DNA from: Chitinophaga parva
GTDB lineage: Bacteria > Bacteroidota > Bacteroidia > Chitinophagales > Chitinophagaceae
Assembly: GCF_003071345.1 (NCBI RefSeq)
Contig: NZ_QCYK01000003.1
Location: 620,001-684,000, forward strand
DNA length: 64,000 bases
Reading direction: 5' to 3'
The translations under genes and the position numbers were made by a program. The notes beneath the pieces were generated by a model. That model searched no databases. It was not told the origin of the DNA and saw only the letters and a list, made by a program, of their open reading frames with translations. Shown one piece after another: positions 44,919-53,697 of the stretch (within the stretch, counting starts at the first letter, position 1; the number at the start of each line of letters is the position of its first letter).

Positions 44919-46649
44919 ATGCGAATTCATTGTTTCCACGTTATGCTGGCCTGCTGCCTGTCACTTCCCGCAGCAGCACAGGAGCGCATTGCGCTGAACC
45001 AGGATGGTTTTTATCCCGCGGGCCCTAAGCTGGCCTTTGTAACCGGGCACCTGCCAGGCGGCCCTTTTTATGTGCTCACGGAAAACCGTGCGGACACCGT
45101 GTTTAAAGGTACCCTGGGCCCGGAAACCGCCTCCCGCAATTCATCCACCGTGACACGCAGGGCCGATTTTTCCGCGTTGCGGCAAGCGGGACGCTATGTG
45201 CTGAGCATTCCCGGTGTGGGGGTTTCTTATGCGTTCCCGGTGAGGGCCCATGCCATGGAACCTGCATCCATAGCGGCTTTGAAAGGGTACTATTACCTGC
45301 GCTCCAACATGCCGCTGGAAGTTGCATATGCCGGGCCGTGGCAGCGCCCCGCGGGCCACCCGGATACGGCCGTGCTGGTACATGCCTCTGCGGCAGATGC
45401 CCGCCGCCCGGAAGGTACAGTGCTGGCCAGCCCTGGCGGATGGTACGATGCAGGGGATTACAACAAGTACGTGGTGAATTCCGGCATCAGTGTGTACACG
45501 TTGCTGGCTGCCTATGAAGATTTTAAACCGTACTACGATACGCTGCGTACCGGTATTCCCGAAAGCAGCAACCACCTGCCGGATATCCTGGATGAAGCTT
45601 TGTATAACCTGCGCTGGATGCTGACCATGCAGGACCCGCAGGATGGCGGGGTATACCACAAGCTCACCAATGCCGCTTTTGACGGATGGGTGAAGCCGGG
45701 AGCCACCACCTTGCCCCGCTACGTGGTGCAGAAAAGCACCGCCGCCACGCTGGACCTGGCTGCAGTGGCTGCCCAGGCGGCACGCATATTCGGTGCCTTT
45801 GAAAAAGAAGCGCCCGGGCTGGCAGATTCCTGCCGGCGCGCGGCCATTGCGGCCTGGAACTGGGCGCAGGCACATCCCGCGGTGCTGTACGACCAGGATG
45901 CGCTGAATAAAAGGTTTGCACCGCCCATCAGTACCGGCACCTATGGCGATAACCACGTGGAGGATGAATGGTTTTGGGCGGCGTGTGAACTCTATACCAC
46001 CACCAAAGAAAAAGTATACCGGCAGGCATTGGAAAAACGTATATCCCTCCCCGTTAGTGTGCCGGATTGGGGCCATGTGCAGTTGCTGGGCTACTACACG
46101 CTGCTCCGCACGGGTGCCGTGGGCCGGCCCGCGCTGAAAGACAGCCTCCTGCGCCTGGCAGACGGGTATGTGAATGCCCTGCAGCACACCGCCTTTGCCA
46201 CGGTAATGGGCGGCAGCACAAAGGATTTTGTATGGGGCAGTAACGCGGTGGCGGCAAACCAGGGTATGCTGCTGCTGGCGGCTTACCGGCTTACGCATGC
46301 CCCGCGCTATGCCCTGGCCGCGCTGGATAACCTGGACTACCTGCTGGGCCGCAATGCCACAGGATATTGTTTTGTAACGGGCCAGGGCAGCTTTGCTACT
46401 ATGCATCCGCATCACCGGCCTTCTGTATCGGACGGCGTGGTGCCGCCGGTACCGGGGCTCCTGGCGGGAGGGCCTAACCCGGGCATGCAGGACCATGTGC
46501 ATTACGGGCATACCGCACCGGAACTGGCCTATATGGACGATGCGGCATCTTATGCCAGCAATGAAATTGCGATCAACTGGAATGCGCCACTGGTATATCT
46601 TTGCGGCGGCATAGAGGCCCTGCAGCGGGACCTGGGGCTGGCCAGGTAA
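44919..46649 (+). CDS. GH9-family endoglucanase-like glycosidase
   Basis: 576 residues from ATG 44919; the earlier in-frame start at 44844 overlaps the terminator and is rejected. A signal peptide ends at AAAQ. Residues ~22-110 are the CelD-N immunoglobulin-like module (RIALNQDGFYPAGPKLAFVTG). The catalytic (alpha/alpha)6 barrel has GGWYDAGDYNKYVVNSG with the nucleophile-activating Asp pair, the HPHHRPS loop and the acid Glu in ASNEIAINWNAPL. GH9 enzymes hydrolyse beta-1,4-glucans, glucomannans or related glucan chains. It follows susCD and precedes an aldose epimerase. Confidence 0.93.
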   Translation: MRIHCFHVMLACCLSLPAAAQERIALNQDGFYPAGPKLAFVTGHLPGGPFYVLTENRADTVFKGTLGPETASRNSSTVTRRADFSALRQAGRYVLSIPGVGVSYAFPVRAHAMEPASIAALKGYYYLRSNMPLEVAYAGPWQRPAGHPDTAVLVHASAADARRPEGTVLASPGGWYDAGDYNKYVVNSGISVYTLLAAYEDFKPYYDTLRTGIPESSNHLPDILDEALYNLRWMLTMQDPQDGGVYHKLTNAAFDGWVKPGATTLPRYVVQKSTAATLDLAAVAAQAARIFGAFEKEAPGLADSCRRAAIAAWNWAQAHPAVLYDQDALNKRFAPPISTGTYGDNHVEDEWFWAACELYTTTKEKVYRQALEKRISLPVSVPDWGHVQLLGYYTLLRTGAVGRPALKDSLLRLADGYVNALQHTAFATVMGGSTKDFVWGSNAVAANQGMLLLAAYRLTHAPRYALAALDNLDYLLGRNATGYCFVTGQGSFATMHPHHRPSVSDGVVPPVPGLLAGGPNPGMQDHVHYGHTAPELAYMDDAASYASNEIAINWNAPLVYLCGGIEALQRDLGLAR

Positions 46650-46710
46650 CAATGAAGGGAACTGTTGTATGAATCCACGTAAAGGCCGGCGGTGAATTAC
46701 GGCTTTGTAG

Positions 46711-46719
46711 TAACTTGCA
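46711..46719 (+). promoter_or_regulatory. TAACTTGCA box before the epimerase gene
   Basis: Resembles the boxes before the VOC, GNAT and BatA-type genes. It is 25 bases before the ATG at 46745. The first in-frame TTG (46715) lies inside this box, so it is not the real start. Confidence 0.35.
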
Positions 46720-46744
46720 GGAGCTCAATTTTAAACGAATCACC

Positions 46745-47614
46745 ATGCTACAAATTTCCAATGACCGCCTGCAGGTAAGTATTGCAACAAAAGGCGCTGA
46801 ATTGCAACAGGTCCTGCGCAAGGACCTGCAACAGGAATATCTCTGGCGCGCAGACCCGCAGTTCTGGGCCAAGAAAAGCCCTGTGCTGTTTCCCATTGTG
46901 GGCGGGTTAAAGGACAACCATTATACGTACCAGGGGCAATCCTATTCCCTGGGCCGTCATGGCTTTGCACGGGATATGGACTTTAGCGTGGCGGCGCAAT
47001 CTGCCACCAGCATTACCCTGGAGCTGCGGGACACTGCGGATAGCCGTGCCCGTTATCCCTTCGCATTTTCATTTTCCATTACTTATACCCTGGTGGATAC
47101 AGTGCTGGCGGTGAAATACCAGGTGCACAACCCCGGCGGGGAAACGATGTATTTCTCCGTGGGCGGGCATCCTGCGTTTAAGGTACCGCTGGCGGAAGGA
47201 ACTGCTTACACGGATTACCGGCTGGAGTTTAACCGGGTGGAAAACGCTGGCCGCTGGCCGCTCTCCGCGGATGGGCTGATCAAAGAAGCGCCATTGCCGC
47301 TGCTGGACCATACGAAGGTGCTGCCGCTGAAAAAGGAATTATTCCTGGAAGATGCGCTGGTGCTGAAGCACCTGGAGTCAGATGTGGTAACGCTGTGCAG
47401 CGATGCTACGCCACGGGGGCTGCGCTTTCATTTTGGCGGGTTTCCTTACCTGGGCATCTGGGCGGCGCCCAATGCAGATTTTGTATGCATAGAGCCATGG
47501 TGCGGTATTGCAGACAGTGTGCTGGCCAGCGGGGAGCTTACGGAGAAGGAAGGGATCAATGCGCTGGAAGCGGGCGGTACATTTGAGCGCCAGTGGGAGG
47601 TAGGATTTTTTTAG
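46745..47614 (+). CDS. Aldose 1-epimerase (galactose mutarotase) family protein, LacX-like
   Basis: 289 residues from ATG 46745. It has a beta-sandwich mutarotase fold with GAELQQVLRKDLQQEYLW, then FPIVGGLKDNHYTYQGQ, LGRHGFARDMDFSV with the catalytic His context, and YFSVGGHPAFKVPL with the second His. LacX-type members of this family accept various aldose or phospho-sugar substrates; the exact one is not known. It is next to GH9 and may equilibrate anomers of the released sugars. No signal peptide is seen, so it acts in the cytoplasm. Confidence 0.88.
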   Translation: MLQISNDRLQVSIATKGAELQQVLRKDLQQEYLWRADPQFWAKKSPVLFPIVGGLKDNHYTYQGQSYSLGRHGFARDMDFSVAAQSATSITLELRDTADSRARYPFAFSFSITYTLVDTVLAVKYQVHNPGGETMYFSVGGHPAFKVPLAEGTAYTDYRLEFNRVENAGRWPLSADGLIKEAPLPLLDHTKVLPLKKELFLEDALVLKHLESDVVTLCSDATPRGLRFHFGGFPYLGIWAAPNADFVCIEPWCGIADSVLASGELTEKEGINALEAGGTFERQWEVGFF

Positions 47615-47702
47615 AAAAGGTTTAGTATTAACTAAACGTTAAGAAAAGGGCGGGAGGAATGTGGGAAATTCGGGTCATTGATAACCCAAAATTCCAGACG
47701 CC

Positions 47703-48800
47703 ATGCTACTAACGTTTACTACAGGGAACTACTGCTGCTTTAAAGAACCACAATCATTATCACTTTTAGCTGATGGCCGGCACCTGCCCCATGATGTGCG
47801 GGTGGTGCAGGCCAGGGGCTGCCGTGCTTTGCGGGTGGTGGGTGTTTTTGGAGACACGGCCACCGGCAAAAGCCACCTGGGCAAGGCGTTGCGTTTCATG
47901 CAGCGCGCCGTGCTGGAGGGCTGGCAGGATGCGGCTTTACACTGTCCGCCCTTTTGGGCGGAGGGCCATGCAGCGCAGGCACCTTCCTTTTTTGAAGTGT
48001 TGCTGGTCCACAATGATGTCCGCTATCGCTATGGATTCACTTTGCAGGAACAGCAGGTAGCTGCAGAATGGCTGTATGAGCGGAAAGGGCGCCGGGAGCT
48101 GCGTTTATTTTCACGCCGTGGGCAGGCGTTGCTGGTCCACGCTTCTTTTACGGAAGGGCGCCGCCTTATTGGTATTACACCACCGGATCTTTTACTGCTT
48201 ACCATAGCGGCGCGTCTCCGGTTTGCACTCGTGGCGCCGGTGGTAACGTTTTTCCGCGGGTTCCATTTTACAGACGCTGCGGCTCCGTATCCGTTTGATG
48301 CGGCATGGGAGGCCAAGGTGGCCATACCGGCGCCGGTCATGAGCCTGCGCAGGTTATACAATGAACTGGGCATGGAGTATACCGTAGGTGCCATGCAATC
48401 CTTAGTGCAGGCCCGTGCAGCGGCCCGGCGCGGGGAGGGAAGCCCGCCGGTTACCGCTATTACCGGTATATGCCAGGATGCCCGCCAGGAGCTGATTACG
48501 GCTGGCACCCGCAGCCTGCTGGCCATTACGCCGTCCATCCTCAAAGTGTTGAACGAAGGTGGCACCTTGTTCCTCGATGACCTGGACGCACATTTATCCT
48601 TTGCAGTGCTGCAAGGCCTGTTGGGTATTTTCCAGCACCCGGAGCTTAATCCGCTTAACGCCCAGCTGGTATTTACCACCCATTTACCGGACTGGCTGCG
48701 CCAGGGCAAGTGGCTGAACGGGCAGCGCTACATGCTCGAAAAGCCACACGCAGCGGCATCCCTGCATTACTGGAGCATGCAGGCCCGGGAGCGCGTATAG
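47703..48800 (+). CDS. Divergent AAA15/AAA21-type ATPase, solitary
   Basis: 365 residues. The N-terminus follows the AAA15 plan (MLLTFTTGNYCCFKEPQSLS, then Walker A GDTATGKSHLGKALRFM, 50-57). Family members read GANASGKSN, so A/N/S positions are changed, although the essential GKS is kept. Walker B is FLDDLDAHL (Asp 292-Asp 293), with Asp where a catalytic Glu is usual. NPLNAQLVFTTHLPDW supplies the H-loop His. The middle coil region is short. Relatives work alone or with nuclease or protease partners in OLD- or RloC-like phage defence and in other roles. No partner gene is next to it, so the function is unknown. Confidence 0.75.
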   Translation: MLLTFTTGNYCCFKEPQSLSLLADGRHLPHDVRVVQARGCRALRVVGVFGDTATGKSHLGKALRFMQRAVLEGWQDAALHCPPFWAEGHAAQAPSFFEVLLVHNDVRYRYGFTLQEQQVAAEWLYERKGRRELRLFSRRGQALLVHASFTEGRRLIGITPPDLLLLTIAARLRFALVAPVVTFFRGFHFTDAAAPYPFDAAWEAKVAIPAPVMSLRRLYNELGMEYTVGAMQSLVQARAAARRGEGSPPVTAITGICQDARQELITAGTRSLLAITPSILKVLNEGGTLFLDDLDAHLSFAVLQGLLGIFQHPELNPLNAQLVFTTHLPDWLRQGKWLNGQRYMLEKPHAAASLHYWSMQARERV

Positions 48801-49041
48801 GCGCTCCCGTTATAAACGCTTCAGAATGATGTTGTTGCTGCAACGGTCTGGCCCGGTTTATTTTTGACTCTACTTAACGCGTTGTAAAATAATTTGTTAT
48901 TGCACGTTTTTTGAAGGAGAAAACGCAGGAGTTTTTTTCGTACTTTCCAAGTAAGGAAGCAAATAAGGAAGTCTGTCACCTTAATATCTAACCGAAATCT
49001 ACGCTTAGCGTTTGTTCTTGTTGTTGAAAAAATGTGTTTTC

Positions 49042-50970
49042 ATGAGGAGACTACACCGGTCCGCCTTAAAGATTGTTGCTGCCTATATTGTTTGCGGCGT
49101 TCTATGGATCTATTTTAGTGATATCATATTGTTCCGGCTTACAGGCAACGATGTGAAATTGTTCCAGCGCCTGCAGTTGTACAAAGGATCATTTTACGTG
49201 GTCTCTACGTCTCTGTTACTGTACTGGCTTATTTTTAAACAGCACTTGCGGCTGAGCCGTTCAGAGGCTGCGTACATGCGGATCTTCAAGGAAAATCCCC
49301 AACCCATGTGGGTCTATGACGTGGAGTCTTTTGCTTTCCTGGAGGTGAATGAAGCCGCCATCCGGAAGTACGGATATAGCCGGGAAGAGTTCCTGGAGAT
49401 GACCATCCTGGACATCCGCCCGCCGGAGGAGGCGGCCCGCATGCGCAACATAGCGCCGCGTGCGCAAAGTTTCTCGGAATCCGGGACGTGGAAGCATTTC
49501 CGGAAAGATGGCAGTTCTATGTACGTGAAGGTAAGCCTGTTCCGTACCCGCTACCAGCACCACAACGCGGAGATCGTAAGCGTATGGGACGTAACGGACA
49601 AGTACCTGTCAGATGCAGAACTGATGCAGCACAAGCAGTTGCTGGATGCCCTGATCAACAGTTCTGATGCCCTGATCTGGGCCGTGGATAAGCAGCAACG
49701 CCTCATTGCATTTAACGAAGCCTTTGCCGCAGCTATCTACCAGCTTACGCAGGTGCACGTCCACCTGGGTATTACCTTGTCAGATGCGCCATTTGGCCGC
49801 CTGTTCCGCAATTGGAACACTATTTACCAACGCGCCATGCTGGGGGAGAGGAGCAGCCTGCATGAAACGCGGGAGCTGGGTGTCATTGGGTGGAAGCATG
49901 CGGAAGTGACGCTTAACCCCGTGAAGGCAGATGGGCAGACCATCGGCATTGCCATGTTTGTACGCAACATCAGCGCCCGCAAGCGCAATGAACTGCGCCT
50001 GCAGCGTGCCCTGAACCGTTACAATGTTTTGTCGCGCGCTACCAATGATGCGATCTGGGACTGGAACCTGCAAACCAATAAAGTGGTGTGGAACAAGCGG
50101 GCGTACGCTGTATTTAAGTACCGGGAAATGTCACCTTCACCGGACTGGTGGATGGAAAATGTGCACCCCGAAGACCGTGAACGCGTGGAAAAAAGCATAC
50201 AGGATACCATTGGCCGTGGAGAAAACCTTTGGTCTGATATGTACCGCTTCCGCTGCGGCGATGGCAGTTATAAATCTGTATACGACCGTGGTTACCTGAT
50301 CTACAACGAACATCATAAAGCAGTGCGTATGATCGGGGCCGTGCAGGATATACAGGAGAAAAAAGAGTACGAGGAAGAGATCCTGAAACTGTCCATGGTG
50401 GCTAAGAAGACGGATAACGCGGTGCTGATCAACGACCGGGAAGGACGCGTGGAGTGGGTGAATGAAAGCTTTACCGCCCTTACCGGCTATACCCTGGATG
50501 AAATGAAAGGACGCCGCCCCTGGGAGCTGCTGCACGGGCCGGGCACGGACCCGGAGCTGGTAGCGCGGATAAGGGATACCCTGGCCAATAAACAGTCTTT
50601 CATTGGGGAGTTGCTCAACTATCATAAGAGCGGCCGGCCTTACTGGATCATGCTCTACATCACACCGGTGCTCAACGAACAGGGGGATATCGTAAGCCAT
50701 GTAGTGATCCAGGCAGATATTACGGAGCGCAAGCGCTTTATAGAACAGTTGGAACACCGCAACCGCCACCTTACAGAGATTGCCTTTATCAGTTCCCATG
50801 AGCTGAGAAGGCCCGTGGTATCATTGATGGGCCTTCTCCAACTGCTGGATGTGGAGAACCCGGCAAACATGGCCAATAAAGAGATCTTATCCTACTTTGA
50901 CCAGTTGGTAAAAGAGCTGGACCGCATGATCCATGTGATTGCAGGGAAGTGTAACGAGGTGAATGTGTGA
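49042..50970 (+). CDS. PAS-repeat sensor protein with HisKA-like helix but no ATPase domain
   Basis: 642 residues from ATG 49042 (TTG 49012 is the earlier alternative). Two membrane helices are near residues 8-28 and 50-66. Four PAS/PAC-like domains follow: ~75-195 (FKENPQPMWVYDVESFAFLEVN), ~200-320, ~325-445 (SRATNDAIWDWNLQTNKVVWN) and ~450-575 (KKTDNAVLINDREGRVEWVN). The last ~60 residues contain FISSHELRRPVVSLMGLLQLLD, a HisKA-type helix with His, but the gene stops before any HATPase domain, and none is found downstream. It may be a phospho-relay dimeriser, an inactive sensor or a truncated kinase. Confidence 0.85.
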   Translation: MRRLHRSALKIVAAYIVCGVLWIYFSDIILFRLTGNDVKLFQRLQLYKGSFYVVSTSLLLYWLIFKQHLRLSRSEAAYMRIFKENPQPMWVYDVESFAFLEVNEAAIRKYGYSREEFLEMTILDIRPPEEAARMRNIAPRAQSFSESGTWKHFRKDGSSMYVKVSLFRTRYQHHNAEIVSVWDVTDKYLSDAELMQHKQLLDALINSSDALIWAVDKQQRLIAFNEAFAAAIYQLTQVHVHLGITLSDAPFGRLFRNWNTIYQRAMLGERSSLHETRELGVIGWKHAEVTLNPVKADGQTIGIAMFVRNISARKRNELRLQRALNRYNVLSRATNDAIWDWNLQTNKVVWNKRAYAVFKYREMSPSPDWWMENVHPEDRERVEKSIQDTIGRGENLWSDMYRFRCGDGSYKSVYDRGYLIYNEHHKAVRMIGAVQDIQEKKEYEEEILKLSMVAKKTDNAVLINDREGRVEWVNESFTALTGYTLDEMKGRRPWELLHGPGTDPELVARIRDTLANKQSFIGELLNYHKSGRPYWIMLYITPVLNEQGDIVSHVVIQADITERKRFIEQLEHRNRHLTEIAFISSHELRRPVVSLMGLLQLLDVENPANMANKEILSYFDQLVKELDRMIHVIAGKCNEVNV

Positions 50971-50974
50971 CCCG

Positions 50975-51616
50975 CTAATACAACAACGCATACATGATAA
51001 TATTTACACCAAACCTGGTATTGTCTTCTGCCAGGAAACGCTTATTGCGGAAGTCGTAGTCCCACTCACAGCCATAATCTTTGTTGCTGTACAGCACCCC
51101 GATGCGGCCATTGATAGTAATGGCCTTCAGGTAATCATGTACCAGGTCGTCGCCCCAGCCATTCAGCTCAAACGAGGTATTGGGCGGGCCGTCAAACGTG
51201 AAGAAGCTGTGGTAAAGGGGATGGTCTTTGGGTATTTTCTGCAGGGCGTCGTGGCCAAAAAGGGCTTCCATCTGGGCCTCGAATGATTTGGCAAAAAGGC
51301 CGTCAATATCGTGGTTGCAGTCATCCGCAAAAACAAAGCCGCCGTTTTGCACATATTGCTTGAAGTGGGCGGCTTCCGTAGCATCAAACTGCACCAGCTT
51401 ATGCCCGCTCAGGTAGCAGAACGGAGCATTGAAAATATCGGGGCTGCTGAGGTCTATTACCTTTTCCTGCAGGTTCACTGGTACGGTCGTGTATTCAATG
51501 AGGGAGTTGAGCAGGTTGTTGGGCATGCGCTGGTCCGTGTCCCAATCGCCGGAACGGTAGCGCAATCTGGTGAAAGTAAATTTACCACCCTGTAATTCTT
51601 TGGTCACTGCACTCAT
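50975..51616 (-). CDS. DUF4159-domain protein
   Basis: 213 residues from ATG 51616; a longer frame to 51661 exists. The pattern GGKFTFTRLRYRSGDWDTD and FVFADDCNHDIDGLFAKS, with a Rossmann-like core, matches DUF4159, which is normally encoded with MoxR, DUF58 and BatA genes in Bacteroidota and Planctomycetes. It resembles glutamine amidotransferase-like domains but lacks a clear catalytic triad by eye. Here it is divergent from the MoxR run with a 125-bp gap, so it probably belongs to the same system on its own promoter. No signal peptide. Confidence 0.85.
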   Translation of the reverse strand: MSAVTKELQGGKFTFTRLRYRSGDWDTDQRMPNNLLNSLIEYTTVPVNLQEKVIDLSSPDIFNAPFCYLSGHKLVQFDATEAAHFKQYVQNGGFVFADDCNHDIDGLFAKSFEAQMEALFGHDALQKIPKDHPLYHSFFTFDGPPNTSFELNGWGDDLVHDYLKAITINGRIGVLYSNKDYGCEWDYDFRNKRFLAEDNTRFGVNIIMYALLY

Positions 51617-51741
51617 GGTTAGCTTTTGCCCGTTTGTATAAAAATTCAGCCCTGCAATCAATTATAGTTTTATTTTACAACTGTGCTTATGCCCGCAATC
51701 TTGCCGGAGAAAATCGTTATTCTAAACCAAAATCAACCGCT

Positions 51742-52740
51742 TTGAATCAGCCCAGCATTGCGATCGACAAATTACTAAATAAATTACCGCAGTTAAAGTC
51801 AGCCATCCAAAAAGTGATAGTCGGTCAGGACAACATTATCGAAGAGATCGTGGTAAGCCTGCTGGCCGGTGGACATTGCCTGCTGGAAGGAGTGCCGGGA
51901 CTGGCTAAAACACTGATGGTACGCACCCTGGCCGATGCACTGGACCTGCCTTTCCGCCGCATCCAGTTCACACCAGACCTGATGCCTACCGATATTGTAG
52001 GAACGGAAGTGCTGGAAGAAGATCATGCCACCGGCAAGCGTTTTTTCAAGTTCAATAAAGGACCGCTGTTTGCCAATATTGTGCTGGCAGATGAGATCAA
52101 CCGCACCCCGCCTAAAACACAGGCCGCCCTGCTGGAAGCCATGCAGGAGTTTTCCGTGACCTACGGCGGACAAACCTACCCGCTGGACCGGCCCTTCTTT
52201 ATCCTGGCTACCCAGAACCCGATAGAGCAGGCAGGCACCTATCCCTTACCGGAAGCCCAGTTAGACCGCTTCCTGTTGTACATTAAGATCGGCTATCCCA
52301 GCGCGGAAGAAGAAGTGCAGATATTGAGCAATACCACCGGCACCCGCCAGGCAAAAGTGGAGCCGGTACTGGGCGCCGCTGAGATCATACAATTGCAGTC
52401 ACTGGTACGGGAAGTAAGCATCAGTGAAGAACTGGTGCACTTTGTAGCCCTGCTGGTGCGCGCCACACGCCCGGATACCAGCACAGTGCCCTATATAAAG
52501 GAATGGGTGCGCTGGGGCGCGGGGCCCCGTGCCGGCCAGGCCCTGATCCTCACCGCCAAGGCCCGCGCGCTGAGCCATGGCCGCTATGCGGTGACCATGG
52601 AAGACCTGCACGCCATGGCCTTTCCCGTGCTACGCCACCGCCTGCTCATGAACTTCCGTGCAGAAGCGGAGGGCATTACATCCGACATGGCTACTGCGGA
52701 GTTACTCCGCAGCGTGGAAAGACCTAAAGGCAACCTGTAG
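51742..52740 (+). CDS. MoxR-family AAA+ ATPase
   Basis: 332 residues from TTG 51742; no in-frame ATG is available near the family N-terminus, and MNQPSIAIDKLLNKLPQLKS is a good start. Walker A is GVPGLAKT (50-57), Walker B is NIVLADEINR (~112-121), and the sensor regions TQNPIEQAGTYPLPEAQLDRF follow. MoxR ATPases act with vWA-domain partners as chaperones for assembly of metal or multi-subunit envelope systems. A DUF58 gene follows 30 bp later, as usual. It is the first gene of a run that leads to the TldD-TldE modules. Confidence 0.92.
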   Translation: MNQPSIAIDKLLNKLPQLKSAIQKVIVGQDNIIEEIVVSLLAGGHCLLEGVPGLAKTLMVRTLADALDLPFRRIQFTPDLMPTDIVGTEVLEEDHATGKRFFKFNKGPLFANIVLADEINRTPPKTQAALLEAMQEFSVTYGGQTYPLDRPFFILATQNPIEQAGTYPLPEAQLDRFLLYIKIGYPSAEEEVQILSNTTGTRQAKVEPVLGAAEIIQLQSLVREVSISEELVHFVALLVRATRPDTSTVPYIKEWVRWGAGPRAGQALILTAKARALSHGRYAVTMEDLHAMAFPVLRHRLLMNFRAEAEGITSDMATAELLRSVERPKGNL

Positions 52741-52769
52741 CCTATCCATTCACTAACAACTTCCATTTT

Positions 52770-53651
52770 ATGCAACCGGTACCCGCCCACCTGATGGCTG
52801 TAAAAGACCTGTCACTGTTTGCCAGAACAGTGGTGGATGGCTTTATGACCGGTATCAATAAAAGCCTGAACAAGGGCGCGGGCCTGGAGTTCAGCCAGTA
52901 CCGCAGTTACCAGCCCGGGGACGACCTGCGCTGGCTGGACTGGAAAATGTATGGCCGCTCCGACCGGTATTACATCCGCGAAAGCGAGGTGGAGACCAGC
53001 ATTTCCGTGCGCTTTATCGTGGATGCCAGCCATTCCATGGCGCATAACGACAGTGGCTACACGAAAATGGACTATGCCCGGCACCTGTGCGCTACCCTGG
53101 GCTACCTGGCCCACCGCCAGGGCGATGCCATCGGGTTATATGGACTGACTGAAAAAGGAGTGCATGTACTGGCAGCCCGCCGTGACCCGCAGCACCTGCA
53201 GCGGTTTTACTACCAGTTGGAAAACCTGGAGCCCGGCGGAAAGTTTACGGAGCCCGGCTACTACAAAAATATATTTGGTGCCAGCACCACGCGCGAGCTG
53301 ACGGTGATCGTGACGGATTTTTACGAGCGGGCAGGGGAGATCAGCGCTTTGCTGAAAGAGCTGGGTGCGTACCGGCATGAGTTATTGTTATTTCACCTGG
53401 TGGGACGTAATGAGCTGGAACTGGATTATGGTAATTACACCAGCCTGCGCGACCTGGAAACCGGGCAAACCATCAGCATTCATGCACCGGAAATGCGCGC
53501 CGCTTACCAGGAGCGGCTGCGGGAACGACTGGAAATGATCCGCCACCAGATGCTGGAGCAGGGCGTGTTTTACCGCCTGCTGCGCATGGATGTGCCGGTG
53601 GACCAGGCCCTGCGCGACCTGCTGCAACAGCGGCAAAAGATGATGCGCTGA
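52770..53651 (+). CDS. DUF58-domain protein (vWA-like)
   Basis: 293 residues. DUF58 proteins are the usual partners of MoxR. The core KGAGLEFSQYRSYQPGDDLRWLDWKMYGRSDRYYIRE is the family signature; VDASHSM is the MIDAS-like Asp-x-Ser-x-Ser site for a divalent ion (~84-89). The C-terminal helical part (RLRERLEMIRHQ) may bind partners. No signal peptide or membrane helix is seen. It is 29 bp after moxR and 46 bp before the BatA-type gene. Confidence 0.9.
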   Translation: MQPVPAHLMAVKDLSLFARTVVDGFMTGINKSLNKGAGLEFSQYRSYQPGDDLRWLDWKMYGRSDRYYIRESEVETSISVRFIVDASHSMAHNDSGYTKMDYARHLCATLGYLAHRQGDAIGLYGLTEKGVHVLAARRDPQHLQRFYYQLENLEPGGKFTEPGYYKNIFGASTTRELTVIVTDFYERAGEISALLKELGAYRHELLLFHLVGRNELELDYGNYTSLRDLETGQTISIHAPEMRAAYQERLRERLEMIRHQMLEQGVFYRLLRMDVPVDQALRDLLQQRQKMMR

Positions 53652-53685
53652 ACCTGCAAGCCTGCTTCAATTTTACAACCGGTTC

Positions 53686-53695
53686 TAAACTTGCA
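53686..53695 (+). promoter_or_regulatory. TAAACTTGCA box just before the BatA-type gene
   Basis: TAAACTTGCA ends two bases before the TTG start at 53698. It resembles the TAnnTTTGC boxes of other genes in this window and could be an internal promoter for a nearly leaderless transcript. Confidence 0.35.
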
Positions 53696-53697
53696 AT

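Noticed and set aside
45141..46652. Long minus-strand ORF inside the GH9 gene
   Set aside because: Antisense shadow with no protein-like motifs; GH9 motifs are on the plus strand.
47703..48800. Calling the AAA ATPase a phage-defence gene
   Set aside because: Only the ATPase is visible; no nuclease, protease or toxin partner is adjacent, so the label would be unsupported.
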